Source: Erigeron canadensis
Lineage: Eukaryota; Streptophyta; Magnoliopsida; Asterales; Asteraceae
Length of the DNA: 64,000 nt
Reading direction: 5' to 3'
Assembly: GCF_010389155.1 (NCBI RefSeq)
Contig: NC_057761.1
Coordinates: 12,526,501-12,590,500 of the forward strand
Shown here: positions 11,201 to 20,841 of the stretch, piece by piece
Numbering within the stretch: the first letter of the stretch is position 1
How the letters are laid out: each line of letters opens with the position of its first letter
Notes under the pieces: generated by a model
Told to the model about the DNA's origin: nothing
The model's database searches: none
Seen by the model: the letters and a program-made list of their open reading frames with translations, nothing else
Made by a program: the position numbers and the translations under genes

Positions 11201-11671
11201 GTTGACTAAAGCATTGATGGTTTGATAATTCAAGTGAGAAAGCCTTCTGTGCCACAACCAAGAATTTTTCGAAGTAGCTTTTGAAACAAGACAGATATTA
11301 TCAGTTGGTTGGTTATCCTTAAGATTAACTGTGAAAAGATTGTCTTCACGATCTCCGCATAGGATATCAACTCCATCTAGAGTTTGGACTTTGCACAGAG
11401 ATTGTCGAAAAAGAACTTGAAGATTGTTGTCACAAAACTGTCCAACACTGAACAAGTTATGACTTAGACCTTCAACATAATGAACTTTCTTGATGACAAT
11501 TCTGTTTCTTTCAATCTCTCCATAACCTAGAATTGGAGCGAAATTGTTGTTTCCAAAACGAACAGTTCCCATGAATCTTTCAACAAAATTCTTGAGCAAT
11601 GATTTATTGCCAGTCATGTGTTTTGAACACCCGGAATCGAGTATCCATACACAGATGGTTATTTCCTGCAA
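8222..11671 (-). CDS. pol: A Pol polyprotein, intact frame: protease, integrase, reverse transcriptase, RNase H
   Basis: The frame is open for 1149 codons without a break. Domains in copia order: aspartic protease [13 protein letters not shown] (Asp12); pre-integrase zinc region [10 protein letters not shown]...CPSC; integrase catalytic D206, D269, E305 (35 residues between the last two) in [15 protein letters not shown] and [10 protein letters not shown]; reverse transcriptase with [23 protein letters not shown] and YVDD at 835-838; RNase H with [15 protein letters not shown] and CDSQSA; end [15 protein letters not shown]. There is no ATG before the protease aspartate (the frame opens with TTG), so Pol must be made as a fusion, by recoding or splicing. 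The sequence before it, TTTGCAG/GAAATAACC, resembles a splice acceptor. This is the only intact coding region in the window. Confidence 0.95.
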   Translation of the reverse strand: MQEITICVWILDSGCSKHMTGNKSLLKNFVERFMGTVRFGNNNFAPILGYGEIERNRIVIKKVHYVEGLSHNLFSVGQFCDNNLQVLFRQSLCKVQTLDGVDILCGDREDNLFTVNLKDNQPTDNICLVSKATSKNSWLWHRRLSHLNYQTINALVNKQLVEGLPDYKYESEHVCPSCAVGKIKRTSHKPKKIPHTLAPLHLIHMDLCGPMKVQSRNGKRYILVIIDDYSRYTWVKFLASKDETTQILIDFITSTQVNLQLPVRYIRSDNGTEFKNAIFNEFCKSKGITHQFSVVRTPQQNGVVERRNRTLVEAARTMLAYSKLPSNMWAEAVDTACHTQNRSIINQRHEKTPYEVINKRKPNINYFHIFRCVCYTLNDRENVGKFERKGDKGYFVGYSKTSIAYRIFNRRTNTIQETMNVWFDEMSGMIFEQESLLPTISDPSTSRASSRMSTLASKFKKYPTLTSEELDILFEEFYNSKPIQEKEPQVIIEPIPNNNPIQTNESVPDNNHESSSNSTEQEESSSSDIYSQKNDQEQPSQITQTKNSSYTPNVYVPLDFDHPNFEERVLPSYDSIAQQNSGFNDDNVDLHQQNPLPHDNKWSRMRKDHPTEQIIGDPQAGVSTRTTVNECLVALSLGNIEPKTVSEALCDPEWVKAMQDELAQFERLKVWRLVPNLRKEEQIRTKWIFKNKKDENGVMVRNKARLVAKGYCQQPGVDFDETFAPVARMEAIRIFLAYAAFRNFTVFQMDVKTAFLNGELKEEVYVEQPERFVDPNKPNHVYRLDKALYGLKQAPRAWYDSLSTFLLKGGFTKGTIDPTLFIRKQGKHVLLVQIYVDDIIFGSTSQTFCRNFSSLMVNHFEMSMIGEMNYFLGLQIKQLPNGIFISQGKYIKDMLKKFEMTNCSSTSTPMAARTNINADKNGKPFDQKRYRSMIGSLLYLTASRPDIMFATCMCARYQAAPIDLHYQAVKQIFRYLKGAPNLGLWYPRDTGFNLTAYSDADHAGCKLDRKSTSGTLQFLGDKIVSWSSKKQNCVSLSTAEAEYVAAASCCAQVLWMKTQLTDYGLKYDRVPIYCDSQSAIAIAVNSVNHSRSKHIDVRYHFLKDHVEKGDIELYFVGTDHQLADLFTKPLDEKRFNFLISKLGMLNLDP

Positions 11672-11726
11672 ACAAAAATTTAACTGACTTTAGGTACCCA
11701 CTTAAAAACGGGTCCTTTGTGGTTAG

Positions 11727-14700
11727 TTAATACAGGCAGGGGGTATAACTTAGGAAATGCATACAAAATGCTTTCATGTCAACATACTTGTTAATATGTA
11801 CATTATCAACAAGCATATTTGGATTAAACAATCGGATATTAATGCATGAATCAAAAGTAACATGTTTACCAACATTCAAACCATGCATATAAGAACAAGA
11901 ATTAACATTGTTTACAACATCACAAGGCTTGGCCTTGGCACCATTAACATTGTTTAACACAGAGGACTTAAAAGATAAATTGTTTGACGCAAAAACATGC
12001 TTCTTCTTTCTACCATCTTTTCTTCTTCGCCTTTTCTTCTTTTTATCAACATTAGTGATCTTAGGTACTAATGACTTAGCTACCCATTTAGACTCACTAA
12101 TCAAGCTCTTTCCACCTGTTGGATTGGCATTAAGAAGATTAGAATGAATGTTTTGAAGCACTTTTATCTTTTTAGACTCTTTTAAAGGTGCGGAAACTTC
12201 TTGTTTCTTAGGTTTATCATGAGAAAAACAGCTATATCTATCCCTATACCTAGTTGCACCATTTGAAGCATCCCTAGTTAGCAAAACTGAGCTAGACTTA
12301 GACACTTTAGAATTTGAACTAGAATGAGGGCTAGACAAAGAAACATTTGAATTGATTTCCAGAAGTTTCACTTTGTTGTATTTTATTTTGGGATTGGTCT
12401 CATCTTGCTTGGTTTTGACATGCTTTTCTGGGGTAGGACACTTTGTTTTTAACTTATTGATTCTTGGTTTGGTGACAGTCTTTGGTTCAGTCTTGATGGG
12501 TTTGGAATTAACCTGTTTCTTTGAATAATATGAAGTTGTAGCTTTGAAAAACGATTTTGGAGATTCCTCTTTTGATTCAACTTTGATTTTGGTAGATTCA
12601 ATCTTTTTCTCAGTTTCAGAATCAAAAACATATTCTCCCTCCATGAATTTATCAAAATCAGATTTGTTGAATGGTGAAACCGGAGAGAATTTTGAAAAAT
12701 CAGGAGTTTTGTTTTCCAACTTCACACTATTGATTGTCGCAGGAATAAAATCAACTTGAACTGACGCTTCTTTGGTTTCACAAGAAAATTGAGTAGAAGT
12801 ATCAACACCTATACTAGCACAAGGCTTAGGGTGATCAACTAACTCTTCAGGAAACTCACAAGTTAAAAACCTAACGTAGTACCATATCAAAACTAAACTA
12901 TGCGCAAGTTCGTCATACGATAAATCAGATTGCACATAATCATCAGCTATTTCAGTAGCAGTATTTCGACATGAATACTCAAAAGAATCAGTCAAGGTTT
13001 GGGTGGAGGAACAAGTAGATAAAACATAAGCAGTCTGAGTTGAATGGTCTACTAACAGACTGAAATCAGTTTGTGTAGAAACATTCACACAAACTTTCTT
13101 GATATCAACAACAATTGATTCATTTTTTGAATTCGGACTTTGAGACTTTAGATTATTGATAAGGTTTTGTTGAGATTCCACCTTTTGTCGTAAACCTTCT
13201 ATTTGTTTTTCCAAAATTGTGGATGGAACATACACTTTAGTTGGTTTAGGTGGGGAAACGACAGATTCTTGGTTTTGAAAATTAGACGCAATCTCTTCTA
13301 ATTCAAAAATTGAAGACTTTTTCATTTCGTAAGAAGTATTGATGGCATCATAATTAACCAAAAATTTATTGTTTTGAATTTTCTCAACTTCATCAGTCTC
13401 AAATTCGTCATCCAATGGACGTATGAATTGTTGAACCATACCAAGTCTCAAAAACTTTTCATCATACAAGGGTTCAATCTTTTCTTTGGCTTTTTGCAAT
13501 GGAGTGATATTCTCAAATCCCATCCTAAGAAGAAGTTCTGATCTATCAATCTTTGACTTATTGAAATAGGCAGTGAAATCCAAAAGAGGGTTTTGTTCAA
13601 CTTTGTACAACTTTTCTTGATAGAAAAGTATATTCTTTTTATGTTCCTCAATTTGTTTTCCAAGATTTTCAATCTCAATGCCTTTTAAAAAACAGTTATG
13701 ATTTAAATCAGAAACTTTTCTTTCAAGTTCAATTGTTTTTGGTGTAGCTTCTTGAAGCTTTTTATTCAGAATATCAACATCCATTTGTCTCGCATTTGCA
13801 CGAAGCCATTCATTTGTCTTTTGAACTTCAAGATCTTGATTGGCCTTTTCAAGATCAAGAACGGTCTTTTCTAAATTATGACACTTTTCCAATAACTTAG
13901 AGTCTGGAGACGCATTCATTTCACATTCTTTGACCAACATTTTTTCTTTATAATTTTGAAATTCTTGTTTCATAGCATCATAATCAAAAAGAAGTTTAGA
14001 ATTTTCTTCAAGAAGTTTTGTGTATTCCCTTTTTGAAAAGACAATGCTATTTTTCAATTTCTTGTTTTTGTTTGGCTAAAGAAGTGTAATGATTTGTCAG
14101 GTTTGATAAGGCAATTCTACAAGACTCTTTATCCTTAATTGTTGAAAAAGTAGAGTCGAGATTTACCTCATCATCAGGATATTCCTCGTCATTGTTGTCA
14201 GCCTCCAGCATCTTTTCTTTGCTCAACCTTGCCATAAAACATACATTAGCAGACAGATCTTCATCTTCATCATCAGTAAGCAAGAGCCACTTGTCATCTT
14301 CAGCAATCAAGGCTTGACCGGCTTCAACTTGCTTTGCCAGAAGCATCTTCTGCTTGTAGTATGCATAATCATTTTTGCGAGGCAGTTTGCAATCCACGGC
14401 AAAATGACCAGGAAATCCACAGTTGTAACACTTTTTGTCAGATGTCTTCTCTTTCTCCATGATTTGTTTCTCATTTTCTGCTTTCTTGTCTCTTTTCTTG
14501 GAAACAGTTGTTTCACCTTGTTCAAAACTCTTGTGATGATATTGTTCCTTCTTTGGAAATGCACTTGTTGATGAAGTTCGAAGATTGTTGTTAGTTGGCC
14601 TCGCTTTGAAATATTTCTTCTTGAAATGCTTGGTAACAGCGGCAAGAGCTTGATAGAATTCATCAGGAACACCATCTCTTGGAGCCAAGTAATCTTCTCC

Positions 14701-15470
14701 TTCCTCATCAGATGAAGAAACAATAGTCATTTGTCTTTTAAGAGCCTCAGAAACCTTTCTTTCAACAACCAATGCCAAAGGATCAATAGATACAACTTCT
14801 GGCACTTTGTTGAATGAATTTTTCTTAGAACTTTGCTCTCATTCAACTTGAAAGATTCATAAAGAGTATGAATGGTGAATTTGGTCAGATCTTGATGTTG
14901 CTTGATTTGGGTTCCATATTCTTCCCATTCGGAACCAAGTACTTTGATAAATTTGATGTTCAATTCAATCTCATCTTTCTTGACCTTGTTCTTTCTCAGT
15001 TCATTGATCACATTGCAAAATCGGTAGTAGACGGACTCAAGAGATTCATTTGGAGATTTCTGAAAATTGTCAAATTCGGTTAAGACATTTGTCAGTCGAA
15101 TTGTTGAAGTTACATCAGAACCTTCCATTTGTCTAGCAACTTCATCCCAAATCTCCTTTGCTGTGTCGTAAGAACCAACTGAGCCATAAATCTCATCAGG
15201 AAGTGCTTGATACAAGCATGACCTAGCTCTGTTGTCAGCAGCAGTACGATCTCTTTGTTCAGCGTTTAAAAGATCAGGAGTCAAAATGGTACAGGTAGTA
15301 GGATGACGATGCATAGCAAGTCCATTGATGATTGAGTCCTTAAGCATGTGACCATTTGTCTGACGTTCAATGTAATCCATGAACCTTTTCTTCCAAAGTC
15401 CATAATTACCACGATAAAGAACTGGTGGTCTTGTATCAGTACCCAGAGACAATGCTTCACGAGTAGTCAT
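11727..15470 (-). pseudogene. gag: A Gag, extended form with coiled coil and STQT repeats (two frameshifts)
   Basis: ATG at 15470 (MTTREALSLGTDTRPP). The capsid-like region includes LYGLWKKRF-type motifs and IWDEVARQMEGSD. A frameshift near 14820 leads to a segment with a zinc knuckle CYNCGFPGHFAVDC (14389-14430). A second frameshift near 14050 leads to a coiled-coil region (EENSKLLFDYDAMKQEF, NLEKTVLDLEKANQDLE). Then come three STQT motifs 12 residues apart (13068-13079, 13032-13043, 12996-13007), followed by DTSTQ and SVQVD, then a Lys-rich basic tail (DKKKKRRRRKDGRKKK). Element B shows the same order, so the ancestral Gag was one long protein of about 1250 residues. A KWVPKVS box (11683-11703) lies just past the present stop, out of frame. 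Confidence 0.9.
12996..13079 (-). other. Triple STQT motif in A Gag, candidate LC8-binding array
   Basis: Three STQT motifs start exactly 36 nt apart. Canonical dynein light chain LC8 ligands carry TQT, and multivalent ligands repeat it at short spacing. The element B copies at 28126-28137 and 28090-28101 keep STQT; the third (28054-28065) is STKT. SVQVD further on resembles the GIQVD type of LC8 site. Confidence 0.6.
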
Positions 15471-16445
15471 TTGAAATTGATTTGAATTGAGAATTGAATT
15501 GTTTTTGAAAAACTTTGGAAACTATGAAACGATCTAATTTGAAATGAAACTGAGACGATCTGAATTTGAAATGGAAAAAGAAACGATTTGATTTGGTGTA
15601 AGTATGAAACGATCTGAATTGGAGTGAAACTGAAACGATCTAATTTGAATTAAAAAATGAAACGATTTGTTTTGAAGTAAGAATGAAATGATCTGATAGT
15701 AAAACGTTTTTCAGAAGAAGGAAAAATTCTAAGTAATCTGAAATGATTTGGGCAGAGTTTTGGTATGAACTGGAATGTAATGAATTGAGCAAAACCAATC
15801 ACGAAGATCAGTTACCCAAAAGTAGGATGATTTCCAAACAACACTCTTCAGGAATTACTCAAACCAAAAAAATTCAGATGAAACTTGAAACGATCTAAAA
15901 GAGATCGTTCTAGTTTCTAAGAGAACTTTTTAATAACTTGTTTATCTTTCAAGAATTGAATTGACCAAAACCAATCCAAAGGATCAGTTAGCCACAATCA
16001 ACTCTTATCTCAACAACCACACTTGTCAAAACGATCAAAGTTTGAATCGTGTGACACTCCACAATACTGATATGAAAGTATGAAGAAAAGAAAAACTAAA
16101 ACGATCTAAATAAGATCGTTTTAGCTTTACACAGTCATCTTCAACCTCTGAACATGAACAACTCCATTGACGATATTTGAAACTTCAATATCTTTTGATT
16201 TTCTGAGAATTGGAACATGAAACCACTTGCAAACAGTTTGTTTTCACCTCAGCAATGATCCGATTAACAACACTTAGCTTCTAACACAACAGAATCAAAT
16301 CCCAAAATTTACCGCCAAAAACTCAAAATCTGAATTTTTGATCCAGATTGAATTAGAACATGAAACTTGAGAGAATTATGTTATTAACTATGAGGAATCG
16401 AACGGTGAACAAACATTTGTGATTTTATGTGAATTGATAGGTTAA
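15471..16445 (-). other. A leader between primer site and gag, with inverted repeats
   Basis: The leader holds repeats of AAACGATCT, many with the second arm worn away. Fuller hairpins remain at about 15889 (AAACGATCT...AGATCGTT) and 16101. The block AGCAAAACCAATC...GATCAGTTACCC (about 15786) is shared with D and B. The primer site and first half of the LTR are missing: a deletion joins 16445 to the middle of the LTR. Confidence 0.7.
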
Positions 16446-16599
16446 CCCAAAATTTGAGGGTTATTTATAGTCCAAACTATCTAACTATGCTAATTAACAC
16501 TATTAGCCCCTCAACCTTAGAAATTATCAACTCATGACTTAACAACAAGTAAGTCCATAACTTAAATTACAATGTATCACTATTTTTGGATTTCTAACA
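16446..16599 (-). repeat. Truncated 5' LTR of element A
   Basis: Only the outer 154 bp of the LTR remain, from GAGGGTTATTTATAG to TTTCTAACA. They match 5353-5506 of the 3' LTR almost perfectly. The TATA box is retained but the rest of the LTR up to the primer site is gone. Confidence 0.85.
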
Positions 16600-17075
16600 T
16601 CCTAAAACATTGATAGTTTCAAATTTCCACCCACATGAAAACCAGCACGAGTTACAACCAATGGAATCCTTCTATCAATAATGAACTCAGGATCTTGCTG
16701 CACCGGAGGTATATTGAATCTTCTAAGATCAATCTCTCGTGTAGCATCAATATTCCAGTATAACTCAAAAATATTGTCATGTCCTTCATCAATTATGTTT
16801 GTAGATATAACAAATCTCAAACTTGCTACATTCCTAGGTTCGTCTAGACTGTCTTCGATTGGATTAAGATTGAGATGTTCTACTTCAGCTATTGGTTCAA
16901 CTTGAATAACTTCATCTTCATTAAAGACACGATCAAAGTCATAAGGTATATTAAGCAACCTTTTTCTATCAGCTTTTGAAGTAATGAACTCTCCTTCCAT
17001 ATCTTCACCATTGATACTTTCTAAATCATCTTCAACATCAAGATCGTCCAATGCACCTATCCTTTGAAGCTTATC
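16600..17075 (-). pseudogene. Unrecognised ORF in C 3' region, N-terminal part
   Basis: The minus-strand frame reads ADKLQRIGALDDLDVEDD, then an acidic stretch, IPYDFDRVFNEDEV, DNIFELYWNIDATREID and GGNLKLSMF, followed by TAG and GA directly at element A. The frame opens after TTGTTTGAATTGCAG (about 17090-17076), which looks like a splice acceptor. Its likely continuation is at 5170-4505 on the other side of A. It lies downstream of C's RNase H. No family recognised; it lacks gag or pol motifs. The stop at the insertion edge may be native or a product of the junction. Confidence 0.5.
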
Positions 17076-19425
17076 TGCAATTCAAACAATTTACATATAC
17101 AAAGATAAAGAACATAAATCATAAGTCAAGACATAATAGTATAAATACGTAAAAAAAATTAAAATAAATAATACTATATCATAAATATAATGCAACAATT
17201 ACATTAATATTTATCTTATAATCTTTATCTATTTTAACTTACAACAATAATATTATATCATAAATATAATGTAACGAATACATTCATATTTATCTTATAA
17301 TCATTACAAAAACAAAAATAAAAATCATTAGCACTAAGGTTCATAATCCGAATCTGAATCCGAATCTGACTCTGACTCTGACGATGTATGAGTTAACCCT
17401 GACCGTTCTTTCATTTGATCCCTAAGTGATCCTGGATCATAATAATTATCATACGAATTGCTTTCCTTTGCCAAATTTTGTCAAATTTCCAGAAAACTTA
17501 TCATAGAAAAATTACAAAATTTCAGAATACATAAACCTGTAGATACTCGTTACCAAAAACCTGTATCTACTCGAATATGCAATTGTAAATCATCCGTACA
17601 AACTTGTCATCAAAATAATGTATCAAATAAATCTTACATTATAATCTTAACATAAAATCGATCAATTTTTCATTGATGTTTAACACAACAAATGCAAACT
17701 TACATCAAAACATATTTAATGTATAATGCATTAAACATACATCAAATTATCATATCGACAACCTATCACATTACATCTTAGGTTGTGATCTTGATAATAC
17801 AAAAATAACCTATCACACTAAGTCTTAGGTTAATAAATACAAGGCAATCCATCCTTGTAGCACATTTCGTGCATAGATTGTTGTCCGTCTCAATACATAT
17901 AAAATGAAATCTGCAACCTGCACACTTAACAAACTTCATCAATGCATCAAGATCAAGAAAAATTATAAATATGCAAAACAATCAAAATCTTAACCTTCGA
18001 TCAAAAATCTAAGTCAAGTCCAATCTTTGTCAAGCATACTTATCAACCAAAAACAGTTGAAATCTCAAAAATTTAGTTGAAACATATTCAAAAATATTTT
18101 GACTTTTCAATTTTCAAAAATCATTTCATTTTCTAACCTTAAACAACTTATGTCTATAATAGAAAATCCATTTTTTAAACACTATACCGTAAGCAACAAG
18201 ACTTATATAATTCACTAAGAATCATAACTTTTTATGCTTATCAAATCTCTCGTGCAATAAGAACTAGTTTGACATACAAACTGACACTTATTACAAAGAT
18301 AAAAATAAAAACAAAAATAAAAACAAAAATAAAAATAAAAATAAAATAAGAATAAAATTAAAAATAAAAACTAAACTACTTTATTTATTTACAAGAAATT
18401 CTAAGTTTCTGCGGATTAGATCAGATTAGCATTTACATAAGTCTGTAAGTGAGAAATAATTCTCTTATTATTAGTTATGAACAGTGACCCAACCACGATT
18501 ACCGGTATATTTGTCCTCTTAAACACCTAGTACTTTCAGTTTCTTTGAGTTGTGACACTTTCGACATACCCTGGCCAAGGACAGTCACCATGTAACCCGA
18601 TTAGCCTAATATGCCATTGAATAGTTTGCGAACTTATGTGACCCACATTCAGATATACTTCCGTAATCGATAAAAGCACTAAGATAACAAATATTCAATA
18701 TATATTCAAAAACATCCTTAAACAAATCATGAGACACTTTCAGATAACAAAATTCGATTACTCTGTAACTTATTTGCTTTTGCATTTCATTATTTATAAG
18801 GAACCCGTGATTTTCTATGAGACCCATGTAGCGAACTTTTTGACAACCTATCCCAAGTTGGAAGCTTTAGGTAGGCTAAGTATACAAAGACACCCCTAGG
18901 ACATACTTGTCCGAATCTCAGAGACCACATTAGCCCCTTAATTTACATTCATTTCATTTGCATAAACAATATCACATTTAACTTTCATGCTCATGAGTTG
19001 TAGAGGTTTTTGCCTATATTTTGAACAAATCCTATAGTAATGCTAGATCTTTCACAAAATTTAAGGACTAGATTAATTCATTACTGAAAAACAAGCATTC
19101 TCAGCCATATATTTGAATATGTTTCCCACAAGAACATTGTATAATTTAAGTTCAGATTAAGGAAACCTTGCTACTTTGTGTCTACCAATATATTCCAAAT
19201 TGTAATCACTGAACTAAGCAGTTATATTACGATTAAGCAGACTTAAAAGCTAAGTATCCTCACGTCTAATCGTCTTACAGCATTAACTTAAATCTCTACA
19301 TGTTTTTGTCATTTTCTCATTTTTCACATTTTTATGGTTTTTTATGACACTAAGAACTCTTTTTGTATTTTTATGACTCTAGCTATTTACAGACACAAAC
19401 TTACAAAATTAGTTCTTTGAGAGAT
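17076..19425 (-). other. C 3' region, mostly noncoding
   Basis: These 2.3 kb between C's pol stop and the extra ORF are AT-rich and hold no long ORF. Two short minus-strand stretches look protein-like. One (17462-17337) reads YDNYYDPGSLRDQMKERSG and ends in a Ser/Asp/Glu tail SESESDSDSDSDYEP with a stop. The other (about 17935-17850) has a CxxC...CxxC zinc-ribbon-like pattern (KCAGC, then LCTKC). They may be exons of one spliced gene with 16600-17075, or chance. Confidence 0.35.
18296..18372. repeat. Low-complexity AAAAATAAAAAC tract
   Basis: A simple A-rich repeat of about 75 bp built from ACAAAAATAAAA-like units. Confidence 0.8.
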
Positions 19426-20492
19426 TTAATATGAATCAGCATTCTTCATTCCATTGAGAAGAATTAACTTCTCAAATCGAGCCTTATCAAATGCTTTGGT
19501 ATACAGATCGGCTAAATTATCATCAGTTATAACCTTTTCCAAATGAATTAACTTCTTTTGGGCACAATCACGTAAGAAATGATGTCTAAGATCAATATGC
19601 TTGGTGACCTTATGCATGACAGGGTTATTTGTAATGTCTATAGCTGACTTATTGTCTATTCTAATAGGAGTATCAAGAAAATCCATACCGTAGTCACGAA
19701 GTTGTTGCTGAATCCACAATACCTGGGAACAACAGCTACCAGCAGCCATATACTCTGCCTCACATGAAGACTGAGCAACACATGTCTGCTTCTTGCACTG
19801 CCACGATACTAATCTTCCTCCTAACAACTGACAACCTCCAATCGTAGACTTTCTATCATTGTTACAACCGCCAAAATCCGAATCAATATATGCAACAAAA
19901 TCAAACGTTCCTCCCATAGGATACCATAGACCAAGCCCTTGGTTTCCCTTAAGATAACGTAGAATACGTTTTGCTGCAACCAAATGTGACTCTTTCGGAC
20001 TAGCTTGAAATCTAGCGCAAAAACAAACAGCGAACATAATATCTGGAGGCGAAGCAGTCAAATACATCAATGAGCCAATAATAGCACGATAATAAGTTGC
20101 ATCCACAAGTTCATCTTTCGGATCAAGAACCCCTAAACCATGATTTTGCTGAATAGGAGTACCATATGTCTTGGACTCTAACATTTGAAACCTCTCCAAG
20201 ATGTCATCGACATACTTAGACTGGTGAATAAAGAATCCATCTTTCCTTTGGTCGACTTGCAGTCCGAGGAAAAATTGAAGTTCCCCCATAGCATTCATTT
20301 CAAATTCATTTTTCATGCTCATTTCAAACTCTTTGCACATCTTTATATTAGATGAACCAAAAATGATATCATCCACGTAAACTTGTACAATTCGATAATC
20401 TCGCTTCTTCCACTTGATAAACAATGTGCTATCTATCGATCCTCTTCTAAATCCATTTGTCAACAAATGTGTCGACAACTTTTCATACCACA
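19426..20492 (-). pseudogene. pol: C pol, C-terminal half: reverse transcriptase and RNase H
   Basis: The frame is open from the G insertion site to the pol stop at 19426. It contains [43 protein letters not shown], RNase H motifs (YIDSDFGGC, SSCEAEY, IDNKSA) and FDKARFEKL near the end. The reading frame rejoins exactly with 52653 onwards once element G and one copy of CCACA are removed: QAPRVW at the right edge continues as WYEKLS here. The segment is undamaged; C pol is inactive because of the G insertion and breaks further upstream. Confidence 0.95.
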
Positions 20493-20801
20493 TGTGACAA
20501 CTGTCATCTGAGCATTTTCCTGAATTACTTTTTCGGTCATTTTTAGTTGTTTCGTTTATGTTCGTCGTTAGACTTTAAGACTTTATCATGGAATAAATGG
20601 GTTTTTGTTTTATTTGAGCTTTATGAGCCTTTAGACTTTAGAAAAATTGTACGTGGACTCGAGAAAAGGAAGAATACTAGTTGTCTTGTGGAAATGCCAA
20701 ATTAAGTAAAATACTTAAAATTAAATCAATTAAAAATTTAATAAACAAATATAGTCATGTTTATATCCATTAGAAAGCTATTGAAAAGTTACATTCAACT
20801 A
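20493..20801 (+). repeat. G 5' LTR, first part
   Basis: Matches 49988-50296 of the 3' LTR with few changes and ends at element B. The continuation is at 31951-34220. Confidence 0.9.
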
Positions 20802-20841
20802 TGATACTAACACGATTTGAGCATACTAATCACAGATTCAA
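20802..20841 (-). repeat. 40-bp remnant of B 3' LTR
   Basis: Identical to 31722-31761, the inner edge of B's other LTR. After it the sequence jumps to internal sequence equivalent to A at about 5840, so the rest of the LTR, the main polypurine tract and about 320 bp of 3' region are deleted. Confidence 0.85.

Larger units (their letters stand above)
5171..16599 (-). mobile_element. Copia element A (Sirevirus-like), nested in C
   Basis: A nearly complete minus-strand element: 3' LTR (5171-5506), long 3' noncoding region, intact pol, long gag with frameshifts, repeat-rich leader, and a 5' LTR reduced to 154 bp. The outer end after TTTCTAACA (16599) is clear. The left edge at 5171 is set by similarity and TG. 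The flanking five bases (ATCAC and TCCTA) do not match, so the target duplication is lost or the left edge is rearranged. It closely resembles element B throughout. Confidence 0.85.

Noticed and set aside
18606..18827. Minus-strand ORF in the C 3' region
   Set aside because: Short, AT-driven composition, no motif and no homologous frame elsewhere in the window.
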